A stretch of DNA of 29,963 nucleotides from Symbiotaphrina buchneri (Eukaryota; Ascomycota; Symbiotaphrinales; Symbiotaphrinaceae): NCBI GenBank assembly GCA_001599915.1, contig BCIG01000046.1:1-29963 (forward strand), read 5' to 3'. A model generated the notes under the pieces. It did not search any database and had not been told where the DNA came from. It saw only the letters and a program-made list of their open reading frames with translations. Both the position numbers and the translations under genes were made by a program. Shown here piece by piece: positions 10,535 through 19,944 of the stretch (position 1 is the stretch's first letter; each line of letters starts with the position of its first letter).

Positions 10535-11161
10535 CTTAAGTACCCTTATCTGATGCGAGATTTTTACCGCGACAACGATGTCACCGTCCCCACGTGGGTC
10601 AAAATGTCAAAGGGAAAACGGCTCAGGAACGGGCAGGGTCGTGGTCTCATGCATGTTCTGATTGGGCAATTCATATCGTATCCTAGCAGTCGGGCTGTAC
10701 AAGCTTTTCATTCGCGGCTATTTTGTTGCGAGTCTGTGGGTGCTGATGCTCGATGCGGGCATGCCCCCGAAACTGAGCCGAAAAGGCGATGAGCATGTGC
10801 TGAAGCTTGAAGTTTCATTGGCTGGAAGCGAGGCGGCCGTATCAACACTCTTCAGGAACAACCGGATGTTCGCTGCTTCACTCCACCTTTGTTTTTGTAA
10901 CGGCACTTGCACTTCGGCAGAAAGCAAAGCGTTTACACCTTGGCATTGAAAGGTCCTCTGTTTACCACACATCATGGCATGTTCTGGCGCAATCAAGTTA
11001 GGCCCAATCGCCACTATCATCGCTGCCGCTCCAAAATTATATTCATAGGCGCAGCACTGAATATTCGCAAGGAGAGAACTAGCGGTGCACTTCCCGCTTT
11101 CACGGCCATCATTCATATAAGAAAAAGCCTGGTTCTATCTTCAAGAAAAGAGCGGGGCCTA
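10535..11161. other. Intergenic, acid phosphatase promoter side
   Basis: About 630 bp upstream of the phosphatase. It holds the CACGTG site and a 132-codon minus-strand frame (11116..10718) that resembles nothing known and has no coding texture. No gene called. Confidence 0.45.
10589..10598. promoter_or_regulatory. CCCACGTGGG palindrome, Pho4/PalcA-type site
   Basis: A perfect 10-bp palindrome containing CACGTGGG, the high-affinity site of yeast Pho4; related bHLH proteins control phosphate genes in moulds. It lies ~55 bp upstream of the first codon given for the acid phosphatase. Control is inferred from motif and place. Confidence 0.6.
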
Positions 11162-11524
11162 TAACAATACGGTAATCGGTAATGGCACGCCCCTGTTTTT
11201 GGTTACCGCACGCCCCTCTCATCTACGGTATTCACATCGTATCATATATAATCGCAATCTCATCTCTCTACATCATATCATATCTATCCGTATATCTCAT
11301 CTCCTGCATCGTATCGTTTCTATCTGTCCGTGTATTAACATGGTATCCTATCTGGTTTATCTCTGTGATGGTTGGACCAATTAATCGATCAATCGATCCA
11401 GGACACTGTCTCATACCTGTTCACATATCTATGTGTATATCAAAGTGGGATCAGTCTGTACGGTGCACCGAATCGCCCTTTTTTGTGTGAGAGGGGCGTG
11501 CAGTTACCGATTACCTAACAATAT
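11162..11524. mobile_element. MITE copy 2, same family, inverted orientation
   Basis: The element spans 11171..11515 (345 bp) and is flanked by taacaatac / taacaatat (11162-11170 and 11516-11524), an 8-of-9 target duplication. The left end is GGTAATCGGTAATGGCACG plus the GGTTACCGCACGCCCCTCTC subunit. The right end, read inward, is GGTAATCGGTAACTGCACG, so one subrepeat (~23 bp) is missing there. The interior matches the reverse complement of copy 1 (for example the tatctggtttatctctgtga stretch), so the copies lie in opposite orientation. No transposase. The less perfect duplication suggests it is somewhat older than copy 1. Confidence 0.85.
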
Positions 11525-12325
11525 ATAATGTCTGCTGTTATTGGCAGGTCATGCTCTTCTAATCCTCAATGATGAGGTTCCTAGTCACGCCGCATGAATC
11601 ATCCCCGTCATAAGCCCAGCGGGTTTCTACCAGAGAGAGCCGGTTTTACCCTTATTTTGGTCTGGACAGGGCTGGTATGAATAATATTAATATTAACTCT
11701 CAATCTCTCGTCCAGAAGTAGGGACGAGAGCGTGCCGGTAATGGGCAAGAAGACTGACACTGCTTCGGACGTCGAATGATTGTGTTGCTTGCCCTTTGTC
11801 TCCAATAGTATCAACAACAAAGACAGGAGAAGGAGGCCAATATATGCGTCAAATCATTATGACAAGCTTGACCTACCTTACATATTGTGTACAAAGAGCA
11901 GCGTATGCGGTCATCGTTCTTCCCGGTTCGCAGGTCGATCGTTGCACGAAATATATATAATCGACACCGGCGAACCCAAAACAAGAAGTCCGGCAGTTAA
12001 CCGCTAGTTCAGGCGGGAAGGGGGCCTTACCTTGAGCTTACCAGGTATGATTAGCCGGTGAAATACTTCGTATGCCCTCAGGCGGCCATCACAAGACCAA
12101 TTACCGGGATGTCCTTTCCTCGGGAATTACAGTCGGATGATGTAAATGCGGGGTGCCTAGCGGAAGGGCGGGAAGTCTCCTGGTGCCTTGCCGATCGTGA
12201 CGTTGCGATGCGTCGGTACCTGTGTCTCCCCGCTTTATTTACCGAACTGCTTCTGCCGTGAAAAGGACTCTTTCCTTGAAGATATTATCACACATTGCTT
12301 TTCAAAAAGTTGTTGCAAGGGAAAG
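11525..12325. other. Intergenic, upstream of MRJP-like gene
   Basis: About 800 bp with no recognisable gene. It includes the palindromic AT word aataatattaatatt at about 11682. An in-frame upstream ATG at 12188 extends the next reading frame without a stop, but the added residues do not look like protein. Confidence 0.45.
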
Positions 12326-13591
12326 ATGGCCTATGAAATCTGCAGAATGTGGAAATTAATCCTAGTATTTAAAGCGTTCGTGGCGGCGGCCACGGCGCAA
12401 ACCATCCTCTCCGATCCACAGGTCGCCGGCGCCGCTCCTGAGATTGTCCATCTGTACTACGATGAATGGCCGACTGGCATTGCGGTCTCTGCAGAAGGCC
12501 GGATGTTCTCAAACTACCCACCGGCTCTCGATCCAACCGACACGAAATACACCGTCGCAGAATTGATGTCCAACACGACCGAGACACCATATCCCAGTGC
12601 AGAATGGAATTCGCCTCCAGGCGGTAGCATCAACTACACGACCACGCCCCCGACGGGCGCCAACTATCAAAACTTCCTCATCGGCGTGCAGTCCGTGGTC
12701 GTCGACCCAGCGAACCGGCTCTGGATCCTCGACACCGGCCGCGCCGCTCTTCCCGACGGCACCATGGTGCCCGCATCCTACGGCGGCCCCAAGCTCATCG
12801 GGGTCAATCTCAGCAATAACACGATCTTCAAGAACATCGTCTTCTCCCCCACCGCCGCGCCCTCCGACTCCTACCTGAACGACGTGCGGTTCGACCTGAC
12901 GCCCTCGCTGACCGCCTCGGGGCAGGGCGTGGCGTACATCACCGACAGCAGCCCCGAGGGCCGCAACGCCATCGTCGTCGTCGACCTTGGCACCGGCGAG
13001 GCGTGGCGGCACCTGCAGAATATCCCCGCGGTGAGCGCGACGCAGGGCTTCGTGCCCACCATCTGGGGCAGCCAGATCTACACAAACCGCACCAACGGCA
13101 TGCCCATCGGCAACGTCAACTTTGGCGCCGACGGCATTGCGCTGAGCGCTGACGGCTCAACGCTGTTCTTCAGCACCGTGGGCGGGCGCGAGCTGTACTC
13201 CGTGCCGACAGAACGGCTTCGGGACCGCAGCGCGACGTCGGAGATCCGCGCGAATGGCGCCGTGACGTACTTGACGGACAAGGGCGTCAGCGATGGTCTC
13301 GAGACGGATTCCGCGAATAATATCTATGTGGGCATCATGGAGGATAACGCGATTGGCATCTATCACCCGGATACGAACCTGGTGTCGACGTTTGTGAGAG
13401 ATCCAAGGTTCAGCTGGACGGATACGATGAGTGTCGGCGCTGATGGGTATTTGTATTACACGGAGAACCAGCTCTGGCTTGCGCCCGGCTATTGGGGAGG
13501 CGTGGAACGGAGGCAGAAGCCGTATGTGCTGTTCAGGTCGAAACTGCCTGGAAATGCTACGAAGGTGACGCAGCCGGCGCCGGCCATGTAA
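12326..13591 (+). CDS. Secreted MRJP/Yellow-family protein
   Basis: Intronless, 421 aa from the ATG at 12326, or 414 aa from 12347, which gives a cleaner signal peptide (MWKLILVFKAFVAAATA). The mature part has the family's beta-propeller texture: EWPTGIAVSAEGRMFSNYP near the start, then VVVDPANRLWILDTG, YLNDVRFDL, GVAYITDSSPEGRNAIVVVD, GADGIALSADGSTLFF and SDGLETDSANNIYVGIMEDN. These match Pfam MRJP (royal jelly / insect Yellow). Several N-glycosylation sequons occur. Fungal members are little studied; insect Yellow-f converts dopachrome, but no such role can be assumed here. It converges on the exo-polygalacturonase, 221 bp apart. Third positions are strongly GC-rich. Confidence 0.9.
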   Translation: MAYEICRMWKLILVFKAFVAAATAQTILSDPQVAGAAPEIVHLYYDEWPTGIAVSAEGRMFSNYPPALDPTDTKYTVAELMSNTTETPYPSAEWNSPPGGSINYTTTPPTGANYQNFLIGVQSVVVDPANRLWILDTGRAALPDGTMVPASYGGPKLIGVNLSNNTIFKNIVFSPTAAPSDSYLNDVRFDLTPSLTASGQGVAYITDSSPEGRNAIVVVDLGTGEAWRHLQNIPAVSATQGFVPTIWGSQIYTNRTNGMPIGNVNFGADGIALSADGSTLFFSTVGGRELYSVPTERLRDRSATSEIRANGAVTYLTDKGVSDGLETDSANNIYVGIMEDNAIGIYHPDTNLVSTFVRDPRFSWTDTMSVGADGYLYYTENQLWLAPGYWGGVERRQKPYVLFRSKLPGNATKVTQPAPAM

Positions 13592-13812
13592 CGTCAAAAT
13601 GCATCGATCATTGTGCGAGCAAGCAGTCCCGCTCGTTACAAATCTACAACTGCTCGATGGCTACAGCATTCAAGAGATAGTGGTAATGAATAATATTAAG
13701 GCTAGTCAAAGTATTAATCAGTGCATCGTGACGCAACAAATTCTCAGTCGATCCCGGATTCCCAATCTGCTCACCATGTTCCCCTCGAAGCCCCTGAAAC
13801 CGCTACTCACCC

Positions 13813-15400
13813 CTAGCAGCCCGTGCCATTCATCCCCCTAACACCATTCGGCGCAATATACGCACAACTCTCCGCTCCCGCCTTCCCCGTCTCATTAACC
13901 GTCAAAGTCACATTCTGCAGATCGATATTAAAGCAGGGATGCCTGTTCGAACAACTGACACTCGCTGTAGTATTCGTCGACGTGAAGCCCGTGAAATTGA
14001 CATACTGGATATTAAACACCTCCATATTACTCGTGCCGCTGTAGCTGCCGTTATTGCCATAGTCCTGCGTGATCTGCGGCCCGGCCGTGGCGCCCGTCAG
14101 GTTGAAGTTGGCGAAGATGACGTTCTGCACTACTCCCCACCCGCCGCCGTTGGGTTGCCCGGCCGACTCGTAAGAGGTTTGAGGGGTTAACTCACCGACC
14201 CAGGTTTTGATGTAGGCGGAACTGATCGCGGGCGTGTTGCTGTTGAGGACCTATGGGCGGGTTGTGTTAGATGTTGTTGCGCTAGGGGAATTGAAGGGAA
14301 GATGGAGCGTACGTTCACGTCTTGGAAGCGAATGTTGGCCGCACCGGAGTCCTCCATGTATTGGCCCAAGCTTCCTATTGCCATTCCGTTACCGCCGTGG
14401 CATGTTGCTGGAGACGCGTCAATTAATAATGACATGCAGGGGTGTGTTCGAAAATCTCACCATTCTGAATGTAAACATTATAAGAACGGGGTTTGATAGC
14501 AACGCAATCATCGCCGCCTACAGCACCGGTTTGATCTCGCTATAAGAGAGTATCTCGTGTGAAACTCACCTTGATAGACGAAATTCGTGAGCCTGATATT
14601 ATTCACATCCATCGTATCTACACCTGCGTCAGCCCCCGTTCCCGCCCTTCACTTAAAGCAGCAGGCGCAGCACCTACCAAAGCCATCCGTATTCTGGACC
14701 CAGTTAGTCCCCAAGGGCGCTTCCAGAGCCGTCGCATTACACAGAATATCATCGAACCACATATTGGTGCCATTCATGATATTCAGACTCCACAGGGGCA
14801 GCTGTTTAACAAAGAAGCTCTTGACCGTGACGTCGGTGACGTTCCACCACACAAAGGGCATGGGGCGGCCGGGCTGCGTGACGTTGTGCTCGACGCTGTA
14901 CCACGCGTTGCCGTTGCCGTTGATGCCGCCCGTGCCGTGCCCGTGGATGTGGATCCCTGCGCCGCTGAGGATGAACCCCGCGTGGTGGTTCTGGAAGCTG
15001 ATTTGGTAGGAGTTGTTGCGCCAGTAGGAGAGGTCGTCGGAGAGCTGGTTGGCCCCGCGTCAGCTACTTCTGATATTCTTTTTCTTTTTCGGGGGGTGAT
15101 ATGGATGGCTCTTACAGTCCATTGCCCGCGCCATTCGATCACGACATTGTTCAGAACGGGATTCAGGCGTGTCGCAATCCAGTAGCTCTGGTTCTCGGGG
15201 AAGATGACGTGCCCGTTCGTCCCGCAGTATTTAAACGCATCGAGGATGTTGGGCACGTCGTCCTGCTGGTTGCCCAGCGCATTGACAGTACAGACCGACC
15301 GGCCGCCGCTGCGTTTCGCGACCTTGACAGCGCTTCCGGCTACAAGGCTTGCGTACAATGACCCAGCCACAGAAGCCAATGACAGGAGTGAAGCACGCAT
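13813..15400 (-). CDS. Secreted exo-polygalacturonase, GH28
   Basis: Six exons on the minus strand: 15400..15116, 15044..14678, 14617..14570, 14517..14461, 14407..14313 and 14250..13813, giving 429 aa. Introns are 52-71 bp. The N-terminus is a signal peptide (MRASLLSLASVAGSLYASLVA). GH28 motifs are in order: NTDGF completed across the exon 2/3 junction, GGDDC across exons 3/4, CHGGNGMAIGSLGQY in exon 5 and SAYIKTW in exon 6. These supply the catalytic Asp residues, the His and the Ile-Lys substrate-binding pair; the GGNGMAIGS form is typical of exo-acting fungal enzymes. It releases galacturonate from the end of pectin chains outside the cell. Many NxT/S sequons suggest heavy glycosylation. 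CreA-type sites and a TATA box lie upstream. Confidence 0.94.
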
Positions 15401-15515
15401 GGTTGGCGACTTGGGATCAAGGCAAAAGGAGCAAAATTATTAAAGGCGGAAATTATTTCCTGCCAGAGAAGGCTCAGGTTTCTAGCTTGGCACACGTAAA
15501 AGACCTCTATTCACC

Positions 15516-15523
15516 CTTTTATA
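15516..15523 (-). promoter_or_regulatory. TATA box of the exo-polygalacturonase gene
   Basis: Reads TATAAAAG on the minus strand, 116-123 bp upstream of the ATG at 15400, a usual distance in moulds. Confidence 0.6.
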
Positions 15524-15596
15524 GACCTTCGAATTATCAATTGACGCTCGACGATCGTCATGCTCTCCCCCCTCGGGCGCTGGCGGTACCTGGCAC

Positions 15597-15644
15597 CCCC
15601 ACGCATTCCTGGCGGGGAACCCTGTCTTTTATCCGCAGCCCCGC
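15597..15644. promoter_or_regulatory. Three CreA-type sites upstream of exo-polygalacturonase
   Basis: SYGGRG matches occur as CCCCAC (15597-15602), GCGGGG (15612-15617) and CCCCGC (15639-15644), about 200-245 bp upstream of the ATG and just behind the TATA box. Carbon repression is expected for pectinases; the link here is inferred. Confidence 0.5.
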
Positions 15645-15893
15645 ACGGCGAACGGTTATTCTGCCGTTCTAGCGACGGGATGCCCACACAAAGTGGAAGG
15701 AAAGGGCAATTTCTCGGACCAATCTTGTTCTTAGTCGCTTTCATTGGTTTTGTGGGCCTGGATGTTCGGCGGTGTTGCTGACCGAGGTGGACAGTGCTGC
15801 CGGTGGCGTAAGCACGTTTGGAGACTACGGATTATCCAGTCAGGGATATTAAGATTGTTTAAACTTATTATTAGTAGCTCTGGGGAACATATG

Positions 15894-15931
15894 CATTCGC
15901 ATGGATTCAGTTCATTCGCATGGATTCAGTT
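15894..15931. repeat. Perfect 2 x 19-bp tandem duplication
   Basis: The unit cattcgcatggattcagtt occurs twice head to tail without a mismatch, so it is probably recent. Confidence 0.9.
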
Positions 15932-16085
15932 CGTAAAGAGGGAAAGTAATCAACACTATGTCTGAGAAAGCTCATGAGATATCATAAATCGTGAAAGTAT
16001 CAAAAAGAAAGAAAGAAAATATGGCATAATTTCGTAAATACGTAAATATTGAATGCACTGAACGGCCGCACCAGAGGATACGGCC

Positions 16086-17851
16086 TCAGACGGATGGCTT
16101 GCTCAGATTCTTCGCCAGGCGCGTCCGCCACCAATACAGCCACACGGCGAGCACAGAGATGGTGAGCGGCACCGTGACCGCCACATAAAGCCACCACTTG
16201 CTGGAGACCTGGAAGGTCTGCGAGCCATCGGGCGCAGCGCCATAGCTGAAGAAGACCATGCTAAACAGTGCCTGTTATGATCAGCATAAACCCTCCAATT
16301 CTCTGGACTCTGGATTGTGACATACCGAGACAAACGTGCCAGGCAAGAAGCACAGAGTGACAGCGCTCAGGGTAACCATAGCCGTGCTGTCGCGCTGCGC
16401 TTCCTGCGAGATCTCGCCCGTGAGGCGCTGGATGTTGATGTTCGTCTGGTTGTCCTTTTGCGCGGAGATGTTGAAGACCTAGGAGCACCGTCAACATGAG
16501 CAGTCTCCCTCTTTTGGATCTGAGTCGGCGGACGAACCAAGTTGATTCTGGTCTCCGTCCGGCTTCGATAGCCGCGGGCCCAGCGGATGAGACATTGCGA
16601 CCGGGAGTGAAGGTATGCGATCCTGTCGTCCATTTCTAGCGACCGGTCGTGGACGACGGCGTGGTCGCTGCTGTCAGGAAGCAAAGCAGCGAGTCGGTTG
16701 TTTGAGTGCTGTATGAAACGGATGAGTTGTGCTTGATCTTCCATGTCATCCAGGAGACTGTTCCAGTCCCGGGACAGAAAATGCAAGTCTTTGGTCATGT
16801 CCAGCAGCGCTTCAGCTCGTTCATACTGATCCCACTTTTCCTGTTGAGAACGTTACAAAGGGCGTATATAAGCATGTCAATGCGGACCTACTAGACTCAT
16901 GAGCTTCTCTCTGATCACTCTGAGGGCGTCGAGTCCGCCCTTGATACTCTCTTCCATGATGATTGCATCAACCGCAAATGGATGGCTGATTGGGAAAGGC
17001 TCTAGCATGGGATCCTCTGTGCCGTCCAGAATACGTTTTAGGATTGTGTCCGGCGCATTAAACGATATCATATCCAGATTTTGGCTTTCCAGGTCATGCT
17101 TGAAGTAGACGCTCGAATGCCATAGCCAGTCCCGCGCGGGGTATGCATTCCATCCAACGCAATACCTATAAAAGTATCTGCACCTATCAGTGCCTTTCTA
17201 GGTGATTTGCGAAAACATCTAATGGAGCTTACTCAATTGAAACTGGGGTGCCATTGTTCCGGTGTACGAATAGTCCGTTGCCCACTTTTGACCATGGTCT
17301 AGAGCAATTTAGGATCAACTTGTGGTCCGGATCGAAGAGTGAGGCGAGGAAAGCCGCAGGGACGCCGATATCTTCGCGCAGCTTCTCAAGCATGGTGGAG
17401 GAGATATTCAACTGGCGGTCAAGAGACCAGATCCCTTTTTCGGCGTGCCTGAGGAATCTTTGACCCTTTCAGCCTGACAAATCTTCTGTATTCCATGAGG
17501 AGCATAGTACTCACATAGCCCGGAAACGTGGGCTACGGCTCGGACGTGTGGACTAAACAGCCGGCATATAAGCCTACAGAGCAAGCGGAGCTGGGAGCAC
17601 CCGTGCCTTTAACATTTCGCTCAGTCCCTCGTCATTTAATCCTGGTAACAGAGCTGTCGGGAGATAAGTCCCTTCTCACAGACATTCTGAGAAGGGCGCT
17701 CACTTCTGTCCTCATCATCTACCAACAGCACATCAACACACGACGTTCCGACAAAGGCCCTTTGTTGCGCAAGGTAGTAATTGAGGATGGAGGTATCACT
17801 CATGCCGTTCAAGAGCGATGCTGCCGTGTTCGAAGTTTTCGAAGCTTGCAT
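16086..17851 (-). CDS. CorA-like fungal membrane protein
   Basis: Proposed eight exons on the minus strand: 17851..17704, 17653..17601, 17552..17515, 17457..17233, 17165..16892, 16840..16538, 16478..16326 and 16271..16086, giving 459 aa. The last five exons are secure: GIWSLDRQLNISS, YCVGWNAYPARDWLWHSS, a helical stretch ending RSRTETRINLVFNISAQKDN, then two membrane helices (TLCFLPGTFVSALFSMVFF and WWLYVAVTVPLTISVLAVW). This layout, two C-terminal helices after a long cytosolic helical region, is that of fungal CorA-like proteins. The GMN signature of true Mg2+ channels is absent. The 5' part is less sure: the second intron (17553..17600, 48 bp) needs a weak GTGCTC donor. It is divergent from the DUF829 gene. 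Confidence 0.75.
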
Positions 17852-18827
17852 GATATTTTCAGCGTTTGTTTGAAATTGCTTCTGAGGATTAATCCGAATA
17901 TCCAAGCAAACACCTCGCCTGTTACTTCAACATGCACTGCGACATGCTGTACATTTTCCGCTACGCTGATGTCTAACAGAGAATTGGAATGACCCTGGTC
18001 ATTAAGAAAGTATGATGGACGTCGCCATACCTCTTTGTTGGGGTGACATATGAGTCTTCTCCATGATGCTGGGCGCACCGGCACCGTCTGCCTTGCTGCC
18101 TGGCCGCGCTGGCATCGCGATAAAAACCCAGTATGGGCTTTCGCCGCTTCTCAGGCGTGATCGATGTTTGATCAATGTATCAACAACGATACTATCTCTC
18201 AATTCGGGCCCTGGGCGTCGAGTCCAGTCTCGACCCTCGTCCCTTCTCTCTGTTGCTTACTCCATGCCGTGTCGCTATCAGGCCGTCACACCGCCTACCG
18301 CGCGCTTAACTTCAAACCGGAGCAATCATTCGGCCTCTGGCCCTTGGCAGTATCGGCCAACCGATAACATCCGTGCCGTCAGGGGCCAAGCGCGTCCCAA
18401 CAGCCGGCTAACGGAAGCCGGGAAGCAATGAGGCCCGCCGAGGTAAAACAAATTTTCTTTGCTGACGGCTCCGATAAGCCAGGCCAGCCACCACGCTCAC
18501 TACTTGCCTCGGTACATTTCGCATATAGAGTTCGCGATACCACATGTGAAGCAGTTAAGAACGGTCCCAACGAAGCCAAATGCGCCTCAACTGATTTCCG
18601 GGCCGGACCCACTATTCTTATTAGGAGCTGGTGCTGACGCCTGACGGAAAATGCGATTCGCCGTGGTCAGCAGTGCGGTGCTGCTTATATTGGTCGATTA
18701 GCCTCCGATGTCGACGTATATGGGATCGATATTTCTACGTTAGATCCATCTCATCTCAGCATCCTTTCCTCAATCCGACCACCATCACAGCACCCTCGAC
18801 CACTCAATCCCTCTCCACCTCCACACC
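17852..18827. other. Divergent promoter region, CorA-like / DUF829
   Basis: 976 bp between two divergent starts. Frames up to 122 codons occur on both strands but overlap one another and show no known domain. No gene called. Confidence 0.45.
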
Positions 18828-19682
18828 ATGGCCGAACTCGTCAAATCCCCCGCCCTCTCCACCTTCCGGCGCCTCAGCAACCAAGCGTACCTCTACACCC
18901 CCTCCCAACCACCTCTGCCCTCTCACCCTCGCCTAATCCTCGTCTCCGCCTGGATGAACGCCGACGGGCGCCACATCGCCAAATACACCGACTACTACCA
19001 GCGCACCTTCCCCTCCTCTCCAATCCTGCTTCTCACCAGCTCCTCCTCGAACTTCTTCTTCATCACCGACCGCGCGCGCGCCGCCGACCACGCGCTCCTC
19101 GTCGGCGTGCTGAAGACCTACACTACCCCGCGCGATGCGGATGAGAAGGTCGGTGTGCTCGTGCACGCGTTCTCCAACGGCGGCGGCGGGGCGTTCGCGT
19201 TCCTCGCGCGGGCTTATTATGAAGCCAGCGGGGGCAAACCGTTCCCCGCGAGCGCGCTGGTGTACGACTCGCTCCCCGGCGTGGCGCGGCTGCGGCAGGG
19301 CATGGCGGCGTTCAGCATGGGGTTTCCTAAGGCGTGGTATCTGCGGGTCCCTCTGCAGGCGACACTCTTCATCATGATCATCTGCTTCTACAATCTGCCG
19401 GAGCTGTTCGGGCGCAAGAACCTGGCGCTGGTGATGCGGGAGATCTTGAATTCGACGGAGCCGGAGTATATAAGGGCCAAGGCGCCAAGGACGTATATTT
19501 ACTCGGATGGGGATGCGTTGATTCCGCATAGGGATATTGAGGCCCATATCGGGGAGGCGGAAAGGAAGGGGTTTAGTGTGCGGACGGTGTTTTTTGAGAA
19601 GACCCCGCATGTGGCCCATATGCGCACGGATCCGGAGAGGTATTGGGCAGCGGTGCAGGAGACGTGGAAGAGGAGGGCGTGA
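18828..19682 (+). CDS. DUF829 / TMEM53-like alpha/beta hydrolase
   Basis: Intronless, 284 aa, with a good start context (caccATGGcc). It shows the DUF829 pattern: RLILVSAWMNADGRHIAKYTD early, a nucleophile-elbow-like HAFSNGGGG with Ser at residue 116, a hydrophobic segment LFIMIICFYNL, then YIYSDGDALIP (candidate Asp) and KTPHVAHM (candidate His). The three form a plausible Ser-Asp-His triad. The family includes animal TMEM53 and fungal PaxU-type proteins found beside indole-diterpene genes, but no such cluster is present here. Biochemical role is unknown. It converges on the amidase, 262 bp apart. Confidence 0.88.
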   Translation: MAELVKSPALSTFRRLSNQAYLYTPSQPPLPSHPRLILVSAWMNADGRHIAKYTDYYQRTFPSSPILLLTSSSSNFFFITDRARAADHALLVGVLKTYTTPRDADEKVGVLVHAFSNGGGGAFAFLARAYYEASGGKPFPASALVYDSLPGVARLRQGMAAFSMGFPKAWYLRVPLQATLFIMIICFYNLPELFGRKNLALVMREILNSTEPEYIRAKAPRTYIYSDGDALIPHRDIEAHIGEAERKGFSVRTVFFEKTPHVAHMRTDPERYWAAVQETWKRRA

Positions 19683-19944
19683 TGGGAGCAGAGTCATGGG
19701 GAGATATGTATGAAGTTGGTGGATGGTGGGACTGCAGATGCGGTACTTTATCTCACCGAGATCCTCAATTCTTCAAATGGGAATGCTATGTATAATATTA
19801 TATCGATATATATTCCTGCTATCAAGCATACGGTCCGTCTAATATAGAGATTACAGAACAGAATTAGGACTCTGCTGTACACAGCACGTGCCTTTCTATA
19901 TACATATATACCGCCACTTCCTCACTCACCAACTTCACCCGGCT

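Larger units (their letters stand above)
15401..16085. other. Intergenic, exo-polygalacturonase promoter and CorA-like 3' flank
   Basis: 685 bp. It contains the TATA box and CreA-type sites, a GTTTAAAC palindrome near 15857, a 19-bp perfect tandem duplication (15894-15931) and a short gaaa-type microsatellite near 16008. No gene seen. Confidence 0.55.

Noticed and set aside
10718-11116. 132-codon minus-strand frame upstream of the acid phosphatase
   Set aside because: No domain, signal or coding texture; lies in a promoter region beside a MITE.
14130-14200. Intron in GH28 exon 6 starting GTGAG near 14195
   Set aside because: The frame stays open and GELTPQTSYESAGQPNGGGW fits the exo-polygalacturonase family, so the stretch is coding.
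18933-19697. 254-codon minus-strand frame opposite the DUF829 gene
   Set aside because: Arg/Pro-rich antisense shadow with no domain; the plus strand has the hydrolase motifs.
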